A stretch of 64,000 bases of DNA from a virus, in the IMG/VR virus record IMGVR_UViG_3300027963_000071, positions 1 to 64,000 of that record. One strand, given 5' to 3'. This document shows, in pieces, positions 26,191 through 32,904 of the stretch. A program made the position numbers and the translations under genes. Under the pieces are notes generated by a model that was not told where the DNA came from, did no database searches, and saw only the letters and a program-made list of their open reading frames with translations. The first letter of the stretch is position 1. Every line of letters begins with the position of its first letter.

Positions 26191-27065
26191 TGTTTTATTG
26201 TAGCAGAGCGTAGCCAACTTGTCAAGTTTCGTTTCAATGCTTTGGTGTCTTTCTTCTGTTGCATCAGAGCCATCATTTCCAAATTCAGTTCTTCGGCGCA
26301 GAATTTGGCATCGCTCATCACTTGATCATCGAATATGTTTTCAATAAATTCTGGCTGTGTAAGATCCAACACCCTGTCGTTTTTCAAACTGTCGGCGATC
26401 AAAGCAGCCAATATCTTGTGATTGCTCAGGGTCAAATGATTGTATCTAGGATCAAACCCAGCAAAATACTCTGTAGTGGTGTTGTCTGTTCTTGTTTCTT
26501 CAGGGAATTCTCGATTCTGTAGATCGTAAAGATTTCCCTGGGCAATGTTCAGCCCCTTGTAGACCTCAGCATCGTATAGATCAAATTCAAATGCTTTGAT
26601 AACCAATGGACGACGAATACCCCATTGATGTGTGGCCATGGCCAACCAGCCCAAGCGACTCAACTGCTGAATGGTGTCCAATCTAGGACGCTGTATTTCT
26701 TTCATGTACAGCCGTATTGCCTGGCTCTGAGCCTCGGTGATGTGATCATCGAGATCTATGGTGTAATGCCCATTGCTGAGATCAGGTTTTGAGTCAACGT
26801 ACCAATACCTATTGGGATGTGTCAGCACCACAATCACATAGTCCTCGGGCTGTATCAGACCCTCGTGAAGCCAACGCTGTAGATACATCCAACAGTAGTC
26901 TTGGCTGACTCCGTGCCAACTTTCATTTACTATTTTGACTGTGGTGCCCGTGTCGACGGTCAACAGTGCGGCAACCAATTCAGGCCAAATTCTAGGACGA
27001 TCAATTGTTGTTCGAGGTTGACTGAAGCTGTCGCCAATGATCCATAGGGTGGGTTCTTTGTTCAT
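26187..27065 (-). CDS. SGNH-hydrolase-like protein, tandem copy 3
   Basis: A 292-residue first gene of the three-copy tandem. WIIGDSFSQPR holds the GDS block, VVLTHPNRYWYVDSKPDLS and IDLDDHITEAQSQAIRLYM the family blocks, and PRYNHLTLSNHKILAALI the likely His block. Upstream lies GATAAGTA, 5 nt before the ATG, and no Shine-Dalgarno. The three copies look like a local expansion; they may have different acyl or glycan substrates. Confidence 0.72.
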   Translation of the reverse strand: MNKEPTLWIIGDSFSQPRTTIDRPRIWPELVAALLTVDTGTTVKIVNESWHGVSQDYCWMYLQRWLHEGLIQPEDYVIVVLTHPNRYWYVDSKPDLSNGHYTIDLDDHITEAQSQAIRLYMKEIQRPRLDTIQQLSRLGWLAMATHQWGIRRPLVIKAFEFDLYDAEVYKGLNIAQGNLYDLQNREFPEETRTDNTTTEYFAGFDPRYNHLTLSNHKILAALIADSLKNDRVLDLTQPEFIENIFDDQVMSDAKFCAEELNLEMMALMQQKKDTKALKRNLTSWLRSATIKQ

Positions 27066-27070
27066 AGCAA

Positions 27071-27078
27071 TACTTATC
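27071..27078 (-). promoter_or_regulatory. Late-type promoter octamer
   Basis: GATAAGTA on the minus strand, 5 nt before the ATG at 27065; no ribosome-binding site between. Confidence 0.5.
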
Positions 27079-27104
27079 GTAAACAGCTAGTTTAATGATT
27101 TTTC

Positions 27105-27133
27105 TTGACAAGATATAAATATGCGTATATAAT
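27105..27133 (+). promoter_or_regulatory. Sigma70 promoter with nested late octamer
   Basis: TTGACA (27105-27110), 17-nt spacer, TATAAT (27128-27133). The spacer itself contains a perfect late element TATAAATA at 27114-27121. An AAAAGGA ribosome-binding site precedes the ATG at 27156. Confidence 0.8.
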
Positions 27134-27155
27134 ATTATAAAAGGAACTGCACGAA

Positions 27156-27593
27156 ATGCTAGAGAAAATCACAGAACTCACCGACGAACTATTGACCTTG
27201 CTCAAAGACGATCCCGTTCGCCCTGAAATCCCTGCTGATTTCCGAGTGGATAAAAATTCCAGAGTCTATGTGCTCAAAGATGATGCCACTGGCCAACCTC
27301 TGGCAGTGACCTGCGTGAAATTCCTTGAAGGTATTCCTTCCAGTGTGCAGGAACTGGCTGATGTTTGTGTACACAGTACCACTGCGGTGTTTTATACCAT
27401 TTGGAGTTATGCTGCGGGTTCAGGTCGCAGCTTGATCACAGCGGCCCAAGAAGATATCAAACAGACAGAACCTGAAGTCAAGACCTTCGTGACACTGAGT
27501 CCAAAAACAGAAATGGCTCGACGTTTTCATCACAAAAACGGAGCCACTACCTATAGAGAAAATGCTGATTCAGTGAACTACGAGTATCACTGA
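27156..27593 (+). CDS. GNAT-like acetyltransferase-fold protein
   Basis: A 145-residue protein. Its C-terminal half, with VKTFVTLSPKTEMARRFHHK followed by NGATTYRENADSVNYEY, is a recurring phage pattern that resembles the last part of GNAT-type acetyltransferases. The first half has a helix then strands (RVYVLKDDATGQPLAVTCVKF). A clear acetyl-CoA P-loop is not obvious, so activity is uncertain. It has a strong early promoter and a good ribosome-binding site, and meets a minus-strand gene tail-to-tail. Confidence 0.6.
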   Translation: MLEKITELTDELLTLLKDDPVRPEIPADFRVDKNSRVYVLKDDATGQPLAVTCVKFLEGIPSSVQELADVCVHSTTAVFYTIWSYAAGSGRSLITAAQEDIKQTEPEVKTFVTLSPKTEMARRFHHKNGATTYRENADSVNYEYH

Positions 27594-27805
27594 CTGCGAA
27601 CCAGTTCGCTGCCTGGGCGATTGCCCACTGTGTATTCTTCTACTTCTGCTGTCCACAATGTGGTGTTGGTTTGAGCGCACTGCTTCTGTGCCAACTGTTC
27701 AGCTAACAGCCAAGCAGTTCTAAGATCAGTTACCACAGCGCCAGAGAGATCCTGTTGCTGTACACGAGTAGTTCCCAAACGGGCCATGATTTTGTATGCT
27801 TTCAT
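27587..27805 (-). CDS. Small hypothetical protein
   Basis: A 72-residue protein with a helical centre (TAWLLAEQLAQKQCAQTN). No family recognised. The ATG at 27805 follows a late-type octamer by 5 nt without a ribosome-binding site. Its 3' end overlaps the convergent acetyltransferase-like gene by 7 nt. Confidence 0.6.
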   Translation of the reverse strand: MKAYKIMARLGTTRVQQQDLSGAVVTDLRTAWLLAEQLAQKQCAQTNTTLWTAEVEEYTVGNRPGSELVRSQ

Positions 27806-27810
27806 ACAGT

Positions 27811-27818
27811 TATTTATC
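27811..27818 (-). promoter_or_regulatory. Late-type promoter octamer
   Basis: GATAAATA on the minus strand, 5 nt before the ATG at 27805. Confidence 0.55.
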
Positions 27819-27852
27819 GGGCAGCGTAATTTTGAGCGCGAAGCGTAAAACG

Positions 27853-27887
27853 TTTTTTTTACACGAAGTGTTAGCGCAGATTTTTTT
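27853..27887 (+). other. Short hairpin flanked by T-runs
   Basis: ACACGAAGTGT (27861-27871) forms a 4-bp stem between two runs of T (27853-27860 and 27881-27887). It could be a weak rightward terminator facing the acetyltransferase-like gene. The stem is short, so this is tentative. Confidence 0.3.
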
Positions 27888-28110
27888 AGTCGAATAAAGT
27901 GCGCACTATTCTCGACTGTTCAGGATACTTGATCAACCATATGTCAGCGTAGAGACTGTTGTTAAACAGCAACCACCAGTCTGTAGGCACTGCCGCATTA
28001 TACAGTTCAGTGTGTGCATAGCTACGAGGCCAATAACTGACCGCACGATTCCACCCTTGTAGTAAAGCGATCTGCGGTCGTTGAAACTGTTCTAGATACA
28101 CTATAAGCAT
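27886..28110 (-). CDS. Small hypothetical protein
   Basis: A 74-residue protein rich in aromatic residues (GWNRAVSYWPRSYAH, VPTDWWLLFNNSLYADIWL). No membrane segment or Cys motif is obvious. It starts 6 nt after a CTTAAATA late-type octamer, and the octamer immediately follows the stop of the upstream oxygenase gene. Confidence 0.6.
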   Translation of the reverse strand: MLIVYLEQFQRPQIALLQGWNRAVSYWPRSYAHTELYNAAVPTDWWLLFNNSLYADIWLIKYPEQSRIVRTLFD

Positions 28111-28116
28111 ATCTAG

Positions 28117-28124
28117 TATTTAAG
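28117..28124 (-). promoter_or_regulatory. Late-type promoter octamer
   Basis: CTTAAATA on the minus strand, 6 nt before the ATG at 28110, just after the oxygenase stop codon. Confidence 0.45.
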
Positions 28125-28709
28125 TTATTCGGGTAAGATACTGTAGTTAAAGGTCAATACATAGCGTTCTTCATGCTGTGTAGGACTTGTGCTAGAATGA
28201 AAGTGTGCGCCGTCAAAATCAGCCCAAAGATTAGCTTCGGGTGTGACACGCTCTGCTTCTGTATAAGTCTTAGGAACAGGATCGGGACGTGCATAGTCAG
28301 TGCGTTCATTATAAACTATAGTATCACCGTCTGTAGGCATAACATAGTAAAGACCTGTACGATGTACAACACCTTGATCCACATGCGGGCTGTGTACCAC
28401 TGGATAGGGTGTACGAGTGCAAAAACCGTAGCGTACACGATATACAGTATCCAGCTTCTGCCCCTGAGCATCTAATGCTGCCATTAATATATGAAAAGCG
28501 TTTTCCCATAATGGACTTATAGGACCTACATCTGGCCCGTATATGGTATGACTGAACGATCCACGGTATTCTGCAATGTTGTCAAGATCCATATCACCCG
28601 CTGTAATGGGCATATAGAACCAATGGACGCCTAGATCAGCAAAACGTTGTACAACATAGCTTTGATGTGTATGTTTGAGTAAATTGGGTATTCGAGTGAC
28701 TATAGACAT
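28125..28709 (-). CDS. 2OG-Fe(II) oxygenase-like protein
   Basis: A 194-residue jelly-roll protein. PVVHSPHVDQGVVHRTGLYYVM gives a His-x-Asp type site, and ANLWADFDGAHFHSSTSP with ERYVLTFNYSI gives the distal His and Arg. This fits a prolyl-hydroxylase-like dioxygenase. A DGDTIVYNER segment between them is the expected core strand block. It is the third of five oxygenase-like proteins here. Confidence 0.7.
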   Translation of the reverse strand: MSIVTRIPNLLKHTHQSYVVQRFADLGVHWFYMPITAGDMDLDNIAEYRGSFSHTIYGPDVGPISPLWENAFHILMAALDAQGQKLDTVYRVRYGFCTRTPYPVVHSPHVDQGVVHRTGLYYVMPTDGDTIVYNERTDYARPDPVPKTYTEAERVTPEANLWADFDGAHFHSSTSPTQHEERYVLTFNYSILPE

Positions 28710-28768
28710 AAGTGTATGATAAAGAATCCTATTAATAATATAACGACTACAATATAAGCTGGTCTCAT
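28700..28768 (-). CDS. Possible 22-residue membrane peptide
   Basis: The frame MRPAYIVVVILLIGFFIIHL plus CL is almost entirely a transmembrane helix. Its stop overlaps the start of the oxygenase gene, as real neighbours do here. It is too short to be sure; no ribosome-binding site is visible. Confidence 0.35.
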   Translation of the reverse strand: MRPAYIVVVILLIGFFIIHLCL

Positions 28769-28780
28769 ACAGTAATTATG

Positions 28781-29011
28781 TTAGCAGTCAGCATCACCTA
28801 TCGGTTCTGGATCTTGAACAGGATGACAGTGTTCAGCCCAGCGTAGAGCAAAGTCTGTGTAGAGTGGTGCGCCTAATGGGACCCAAAAGCGTGTGCGATT
28901 GAGATGTATTTCATACAGTATGTTATGGTGTTGTATCCACTCAAGTACACCTACTGCATGAGCAGATTGATTGAGCACTGCATATTGCGCATGATTGGCC
29001 GGGTGTGTCAT
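28781..29011 (-). CDS. Small hypothetical protein
   Basis: A 76-residue His/Trp-containing protein (VLEWIQHHNILYEIHLNRTRFW). Its start overlaps the stop of the preceding gene by 4 nt, so it is part of a three-gene unit at 28781-29387. No function recognised. Confidence 0.6.
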   Translation of the reverse strand: MTHPANHAQYAVLNQSAHAVGVLEWIQHHNILYEIHLNRTRFWVPLGAPLYTDFALRWAEHCHPVQDPEPIGDADC

Positions 29012-29196
29012 ACTATTCCGGGACGAAACTCAATACAGTAAGCGCATATGGCTAGTACAACACATAAGACAATCCAAGCCCATTTGCTGATTGGACCTTC
29101 TACATCCTGTACACGATAATAGGCATCAAAGTCCGGATCATAGCGATACTGTTTACCACGTATTACTTCAATTTGATTATATTGATCATTGTTCAT
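29008..29196 (-). CDS. Small single-pass membrane protein
   Basis: A 62-residue protein with an N-terminal acidic/aromatic half (YRYDPDFDAYYRVQDVEG) and a C-terminal hydrophobic helix (WAWIVLCVVLAICAYCI) of about 17-18 residues. The topology suggests an inner-membrane anchor with a cytoplasmic head. Overlaps both neighbours. Confidence 0.62.
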   Translation of the reverse strand: MNNDQYNQIEVIRGKQYRYDPDFDAYYRVQDVEGPISKWAWIVLCVVLAICAYCIEFRPGIV

Positions 29197-29387
29197 AGTA
29201 GTCTATCCGTTATACCAGTAATTAGTGGATCTTTCGATCCGTTTGCATTGATCCTGGCAATGTCTGATATGGCTGTTTCCAGTAGTTCTAATCGTTGTTG
29301 CTGTGTGTAGAATCGTTCTCGTAGAGAAGTTGCTTGTAATAAGCTGAGGATTTTACTGAGAATAATGGGGATCCAAGTGTGTGTCAT
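29193..29387 (-). CDS. Small hypothetical protein
   Basis: A 64-residue protein. I take the ATG at 29387 (MTHTWIPIILSKILSLLQ) rather than a start seven codons upstream. It opens with an amphipathic hydrophobic helix and continues with a coiled-coil-like helix (RFYTQQQRLELLETAISDIA). It could be a membrane-associated partner of the next gene product. Confidence 0.55.
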   Translation of the reverse strand: MTHTWIPIILSKILSLLQATSLRERFYTQQQRLELLETAISDIARINANGSKDPLITGITDRLL

Positions 29388-29533
29388 ACTTGTATATATA
29401 GCGACCAAATGGGTCCTGCAGGTTAAAAAATCTGCTGCGTAAAAAATTTGGGTGGAGTACTTACAGATTCTGGGTGGTGAATTTAGACCACTAGCCGCTA
29501 AAATAGCTAGTACACACTAACATACACTATACC

Positions 29534-29552
29534 GGTCGGCCCCATACCGACC
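29534..29552. other. Hairpin downstream of 29562 gene
   Basis: GGTCGG and CCGACC arms of 6 bp enclose a 7-nt loop. It lies just after the leftward gene ending at 29562. No T-run follows, so it is not a typical intrinsic terminator. The rest of 29409-29561 holds no gene I can support. Confidence 0.4.
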
Positions 29553-29561
29553 ACCACCACC

Positions 29562-29786
29562 TCACCTCAGATGGTTGGTCCATGACCAGTACCGGAGATT
29601 CTCTGGGCTCATTCCCATCAACACACCTTCGTAGGCTGCGTAGGATATAGCCTTGAACTCACCGGCTTCCCACTTTGATCTAAAGGGATCTTTATTCAAG
29701 CGTCCAGCCTGCTGTTTAGCCGTGCGCTCTAGTTTATAGTAACGCTCTGCACGTCCGCTTGCTGTGTTGTATACGATGTATCCCAT
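29562..29786 (-). CDS. Small hypothetical protein
   Basis: A 74-residue basic/aromatic protein (ERYYKLERTAKQQAGRLNK, then FKAISYAAYEGVLMGM). AAAGG lies upstream of the ATG. No function recognised; similar small proteins that start MGYIVYNTASGRA-like are frequent in phage early regions. Confidence 0.6.
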   Translation of the reverse strand: MGYIVYNTASGRAERYYKLERTAKQQAGRLNKDPFRSKWEAGEFKAISYAAYEGVLMGMSPENLRYWSWTNHLR

Positions 29787-29809
29787 GCTACCTTTACTGC
29801 TGTGTTACT

Positions 29810-30022
29810 CTAGTTACATCTAGGACTCTGATGTGGCTTACACTCTCTGCTCATACCACAGCACACATCATGGCTGCTGTTGTTGGGGATCTGATCCATG
29901 CCAATGCCCACACCGCCCTTGGGGTCCCAGGGTGCATCACGGCGATCCCCTAGTAGGCTACACGCTGCGTTAGCGCAGCATAGCAAGGCTAATACAGTCA
30001 GCCGCAGCGTCCTTGTATTCAT
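29810..30022 (-). CDS. Small lipoprotein
   Basis: A 70-residue protein with a clear lipoprotein signal: basic n-region, hydrophobic stretch LTVLALLCCANAAC and lipobox ANAAC, so the mature protein would begin at Cys21. The mature part is Cys- and Pro-containing (DVCCGMSRECKPHQSPRC). A strong AAGGAG site sits 7 nt before the ATG. It overlaps the upstream gene by 53 nt in another frame. A membrane-anchored lipoprotein could act in superinfection exclusion or lysis; neither is shown. Confidence 0.68.
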   Translation of the reverse strand: MNTRTLRLTVLALLCCANAACSLLGDRRDAPWDPKGGVGIGMDQIPNNSSHDVCCGMSRECKPHQSPRCN

Positions 30023-30218
30023 CTAGTGCTCCTTCTTGTTCTAATGACTCTACCAATGCTATGTGCATAAGGCTACGGGCATCACAGCGATCCTTGTGCT
30101 GAGCTAGACTATCCACTACTAGGTTAGCCTGCTCTAGACTGTCGCACATCCAAAGCACATCCATTATGGCCTTCTGCTTCTTTGTCAAGCCTTCGATGCG
30201 TATCATGTTATCGCTCAT
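29970..30218 (-). CDS. Small hypothetical protein
   Basis: An 82-residue helical protein: GLTKKQKAIMDVLWMCDSLEQANLVVDSL. This KKQKxxxDxLWxCD layout recurs in small proteins of many phages. Function unknown. Its start overlaps the membrane protein gene upstream. Confidence 0.68.
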   Translation of the reverse strand: MSDNMIRIEGLTKKQKAIMDVLWMCDSLEQANLVVDSLAQHKDRCDARSLMHIALVESLEQEGALDEYKDAAADCISLAMLR

Positions 30219-30396
30219 CGTAGTAGGCCGCGCCCTTCAAGCCCAGGCTCCCGCACAGCATTGTGAGCAGTCCCACTATGGCGAACAGCATACAGCCCAA
30301 CAGTTGCTCGTCGGCTGCTACTTCAATACCGCCCACTGCGCCCATTGTCATAATCAAACCTACGATCAGTACGAACATTGATTGCTTTGAAGTCAT
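30208..30396 (-). CDS. Small two-helix membrane protein
   Basis: A 62-residue protein with two predicted transmembrane segments (SMFVLIVGLIMTMGAVGGI and LLGCMLFAIVGLLTMLCGSL) and a short polar tail. AAAGGAAAGC precedes the ATG and a sigma70 promoter lies upstream. The two-helix hairpin layout is compatible with a holin, antiholin or membrane-modifying early protein; no choice can be made. Confidence 0.68.
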   Translation of the reverse strand: MTSKQSMFVLIVGLIMTMGAVGGIEVAADEQLLGCMLFAIVGLLTMLCGSLGLKGAAYYDER

Positions 30397-30428
30397 TTGC
30401 TTTCCTTTGTGTGTTTGTGTATGTGTTA

Positions 30429-30457
30429 ATTATACTACCGTTTAGCCCGAATGTCAA
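30429..30457 (-). promoter_or_regulatory. Early sigma70 promoter
   Basis: TTGACA (30457-30452), 17-nt spacer, TATAAT (30434-30429), for the membrane protein at 30396. It overlaps the end of the gene at 30454. Confidence 0.85.
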
Positions 30458-30630
30458 GCAGTTTCTCGCTGTGCTTGCTTGACCAATTCGTGTGCCAAGT
30501 TCAGTGCCATCATAGCTGCGACCATAGCGATCATGCGTTCCTGTCCCGAGAACTTCATGATCTGATCTTCCAGGGCCTGCATGGATTCTGGTGTGGCAAA
30601 GAAGTTGTTCTTTTGGATTGGGTTCTTCAT
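30454..30630 (-). CDS. 58-residue hypothetical protein
   Basis: A short frame starting MKNPIQKNNFFATPESMQ and ending in a helix LNLAHELVKQAQRETA. An AGGAAC site precedes the ATG and a sigma70 promoter lies upstream. Its stop codon falls inside the -35 of the next promoter, the same arrangement as other genes in this region. Met-rich helical (MIAMVAAMMALNLAHEL). Function unknown. Confidence 0.7.
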   Translation of the reverse strand: MKNPIQKNNFFATPESMQALEDQIMKFSGQERMIAMVAAMMALNLAHELVKQAQRETA

Positions 30631-30660
30631 GTGGGTTCCTGTTTGTTTGTGTATGTGTGT

Positions 30661-30689
30661 ATTATATGCTCAAACGCCCAAACTGTCAA
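30661..30689 (-). promoter_or_regulatory. Early sigma70 promoter
   Basis: TTGACA (30689-30684), 17-nt spacer, TATAAT (30666-30661), embedded in the 3' end of the gene at 30670. Confidence 0.85.
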
Positions 30690-30963
30690 CCAATAACCCT
30701 GCACTGTCTAGGTACTTTAGCTGTGTGTCTGCGGGCTGTTGCCAGAAGCGATCACCCTGCTTGACGGCCTCTATGACCCGAACGTGAATCTCGGGATAGG
30801 CCGCTACGATTCTGCTGAATCGATTGTAGATCTCTTGCTGTTGCTCTTGGGTCAAACCATACTCGCTGCGTGTGCTGCGTACCTGGAAGGCCAATTGGTT
30901 GATCAAGTGATCGAGATCCTGGGTGGGCTGAGTCGTGCCCGATTTCAGTGTGTCAAAGGTCAT
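30670..30963 (-). CDS. Hypothetical protein with structured leader RNA
   Basis: A 97-residue helical protein (DLDHLINQLAFQVRSTRSEY, LTQEQQQEIYNRFSRIVAAY). AAGGAGCGAAC precedes the ATG, the standard early ribosome-binding site here. The transcript from its promoter has an unusually long (about 330 nt) structured leader. No function recognised. Confidence 0.7.
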   Translation of the reverse strand: MTFDTLKSGTTQPTQDLDHLINQLAFQVRSTRSEYGLTQEQQQEIYNRFSRIVAAYPEIHVRVIEAVKQGDRFWQQPADTQLKYLDSAGLLVDSLGV

Positions 30964-31296
30964 GTTCGCTCCTTGTTGCTGTTAGGCGGGGATGTTTGAT
31001 AGAAATAACAGTTTTGAACCTGCCCTACCGTGCCGTCCACGGACTTGTCTATCAACCACATTACACTCCAACTTGATCCGGCGTGCCTCGCCCTTTCGGG
31101 TCTGCTTTCGTGTTGCCTAGCAGTGCCAGTCCGTCAACTGGGAATCCACTAACTAGACAACCTACCGGAGTTGGTAACCCCTTATCTCATTACGCTTAGG
31201 CCGGGTCTCCAAACCCGCTTCGTATCCCTTGGCTACAACCCTTTTTGCATCACTGCGTGGGTTCTTGCATTTGAGGATCACCTTGCTTTCTAACTT
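30964..31296 (-). ncRNA. Unidentified structured RNA or long 5' leader
   Basis: About 330 nt without a supported gene between a perfect sigma70 promoter and the ATG at 30963. The minus-strand RNA has several strong hairpins: CGGGT/ACCCG, GGGGTT/AACTCC, CCC-GAAA-GGG, CCGTG/CACGG, and a longer-range 8-bp pairing TTGATAGA/TCTATCAA that encloses two of them. It does not show the conserved blocks of tmRNA, RNase P RNA or group I introns that I know. It could be a free ncRNA that runs into the coding region or a regulatory leader. Confidence 0.55.
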
Positions 31297-31302
31297 GTCT
31301 CT

Positions 31303-31331
31303 ATTGTAACACCATTCGTCCAAACTGTCAA
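31303..31331 (-). promoter_or_regulatory. Early sigma70 promoter of the structured RNA
   Basis: TTGACA (31331-31326), 17-nt spacer, TACAAT (31308-31303). Confidence 0.85.
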
Positions 31332-31558
31332 CCTAGTGCTTTCAATAACCCTACAACACACAGGACTATTGCCACTCCATTTATAATCATCTGCGGCTTG
31401 TTCACCACGCGATAACTCCAAGTAAAGAAGCACAGGGCACCTACCAAAGCCACTGCATTACGCAGGTTGTCATAGCCTGGAAAGAAGTTGCTTACGACAT
31501 ACATCGCTAGGATGAATGCTGTTCCTGTCCACTGTATTGCGTCATTTGTTTTGTTCAT
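31328..31558 (-). CDS. Small membrane protein, leaderless early mRNA
   Basis: A 76-residue protein with hydrophobic segments (AIQWTGTAFILAMYVVSNFF, NAVALVGALCFFTWSY, MIINGVAIVLCVVGLLKAL): three likely transmembrane helices. I chose the ATG at 31558 because a TATAAT ends 6 nt before it, so transcription would start at or next to the A of the ATG and no ribosome-binding site exists. The longer upstream frame crosses the neighbouring gene and is rejected. Confidence 0.72.
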   Translation of the reverse strand: MNKTNDAIQWTGTAFILAMYVVSNFFPGYDNLRNAVALVGALCFFTWSYRVVNKPQMIINGVAIVLCVVGLLKALG

Positions 31559-31564
31559 GTGTGT

Positions 31565-31593
31565 ATTATAACGCACTCTGTCCAAAATGTCAA
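31565..31593 (-). promoter_or_regulatory. Early sigma70 promoter, predicted leaderless
   Basis: TTGACA (31593-31588), 17-nt spacer, TATAAT (31570-31565). The ATG at 31558 is where RNA should begin. Confidence 0.85.
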
Positions 31594-31835
31594 CCAATTT
31601 CCTGTTGTATTTTAGCCACACCGTGTGCGAACTCATGTTGTGCCAAACGGTTGTGTCCCTGGATGGCTCGTTCCCGGGTAGGATACCGAGCAACCACGTT
31701 GCTTCTACCGTTGCTGTAGAACAAGCAGGTTTCATACTGGTCCCCAGCAACAGCAGCCGAGTTCAACTTGACGGTTGATATCTCTACATCGCCAATGACG
31801 TTCAAGCTGATCTGTTTGGGCATAACGAAGTTCAT
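31590..31835 (-). CDS. Small hypothetical protein
   Basis: An 81-residue beta-rich protein (ISLNVIGDVEISTVKLNS, CLFYSNGRSNVVARYPTRERA). AGGAGAAC precedes the ATG, which overlaps the upstream gene end. The pattern of strands plus a helix is reminiscent of small phage regulators, but no family is recognised. Confidence 0.68.
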   Translation of the reverse strand: MNFVMPKQISLNVIGDVEISTVKLNSAAVAGDQYETCLFYSNGRSNVVARYPTRERAIQGHNRLAQHEFAHGVAKIQQEIG

Positions 31836-32146
31836 GCTAGTTCTCCTAGTTCGATTGTGGGTTCTGGATAGCGGATCTCTCCGTCGTATTCCAGCTGGCT
31901 GCGTTCAAACCAGCTGAGGTAATCGTCTGCTTCCACGTGGAAACCGATGATGGCAGTTGTGAAGTATTCATCATCGCGTTCGATCTGGCTGCGTACCATG
32001 TCTACGATCTCTGAGGCATCTGCCCCGGCAGGAACATTTGTGATTTTATACGAGGATCCACCTTTGGCCTTCCAACGATAGGTACCGTCGAAACCTGTGT
32101 GGGCCGCGTAGTTCTCGTGATCCTGTGTGTCGATTACTATGATCAT
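31832..32146 (-). CDS. Hypothetical protein
   Basis: A 104-residue acidic protein beginning MIIVIDTQDHENYAAHTG, with GTYRWKAKGGSSYKI and a helical ASEIVDMVRSQIERDDEY. CAGGAGCGACA precedes the ATG. This type of small protein (ENYAAH near the N-terminus) is common in phage early regions; function unknown. Confidence 0.7.
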   Translation of the reverse strand: MIIVIDTQDHENYAAHTGFDGTYRWKAKGGSSYKITNVPAGADASEIVDMVRSQIERDDEYFTTAIIGFHVEADDYLSWFERSQLEYDGEIRYPEPTIELGELA

Positions 32147-32175
32147 TGTCGCTCCTGTTATCTAACTATGTGCAT

Positions 32176-32204
32176 AGTATAACAGGCATTAGCCAATTTG
32201 TCAA
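32176..32204 (-). promoter_or_regulatory. Early sigma70 promoter
   Basis: TTGACA (32204-32199), 17-nt spacer, TATACT (32181-32176). Confidence 0.82.
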
Positions 32205-32209
32205 CCAAT

Positions 32210-32599
32210 TTATGCGTTGTTTTTCTGCAACAGTTCAGCACCGTTGTTCTCGGATATCACCAGGCGAACATCTCGCATTCTGCTGGCGATAGATTTGACT
32301 AGATCATCCTGGTTAGCACCTTGCCCTAGGAACTCTTCAGTGTCTGTGCGGTAGGCAAACAGAACTCCCTGATGGCGCTCAACACGGATCTCAAGCACTG
32401 CCTTGGGCGGCTCTGCAGTGATGTCTGCGGGATTGATGCCATGGCGGATCATCACGTTCTTCAGTTGATCGGGCGTGATGTCCAATTCCTTCATCAGTTC
32501 GCTGAAGCTGATACGCATCCAGATGCTGACCAGCTTGCCTCCCACAAAGACTCCAAGGATGAAGATCAGGAGACCTTCTAAGAATGATTGTATGTCCAT
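32210..32599 (-). CDS. Membrane-anchored hypothetical protein
   Basis: A 129-residue protein with an N-terminal transmembrane helix (FLEGLLIFILGVFVGGKLVSI) followed by a helical linker and a beta domain (AVLEIRVERHQGVLFAYRTDTEEFLGQG). It begins 5 nt after a late-type octamer and lacks a ribosome-binding site, in contrast to its early neighbours. Confidence 0.7.
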   Translation of the reverse strand: MDIQSFLEGLLIFILGVFVGGKLVSIWMRISFSELMKELDITPDQLKNVMIRHGINPADITAEPPKAVLEIRVERHQGVLFAYRTDTEEFLGQGANQDDLVKSIASRMRDVRLVISENNGAELLQKNNA

Positions 32600-32604
32600 G
32601 TTGT

Positions 32605-32612
32605 TATTTAAT
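32605..32612 (-). promoter_or_regulatory. Late-type promoter octamer
   Basis: ATTAAATA on the minus strand, 5 nt before the ATG at 32599. Confidence 0.45.
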
Positions 32613-32618
32613 TAATTC

Positions 32619-32876
32619 TTATTCGTATTCGTAAAATGTTACCGCTGGATCAAGTTGCTTCAACTCACGTGCGGCTGTGGTAAGTTGGCGATAGCGTTGC
32701 TTTACGGCACTACGGCTCAGCTCACCATCACAGGTAAGGTTCTCTGGGCTTAGTTCGTTGTCGATCATCTCTGCGATACGCTGACGATCCTGTGCTGTGT
32801 CTAGGCTCATTGCTGGGGAACCAAAGATGGCATTCCAGCGGTTCTTCTGATCTAGATAGGTGTTGAGGTTTTTCAT
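32619..32876 (-). CDS. Small hypothetical protein
   Basis: An 85-residue helical protein (LDTAQDRQRIAEMIDNELSPENL, then SAVKQRYRQLTTAARELKQL). TTAGGAGCGACA precedes the ATG. It ends in FYEYE. Function unknown. Confidence 0.68.
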   Translation of the reverse strand: MKNLNTYLDQKNRWNAIFGSPAMSLDTAQDRQRIAEMIDNELSPENLTCDGELSRSAVKQRYRQLTTAARELKQLDPAVTFYEYE

Positions 32877-32904
32877 TGTCGCTCCTAACTGTTAATATGT
32901 ATAT

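Noticed and set aside
30166-31000. Several rightward open frames opposite the leftward early genes
   Set aside because: They lack ribosome-binding sites and promoters, and the opposite strand carries overlapping genes with strong promoters and ribosome-binding sites. They are antisense shadows.
30964-31296. tmRNA, RNase P RNA or group I intron as identity of the structured leader
   Set aside because: None of the conserved core blocks that I know for these RNAs is present, and there is no tRNA-like end with CCA.
31328-31750. A 140-codon leftward frame extending upstream of the 76-residue membrane protein
   Set aside because: The upstream part runs through the next gene in another frame and across the promoter. 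The internal ATG at 31558 is at the predicted transcription start.
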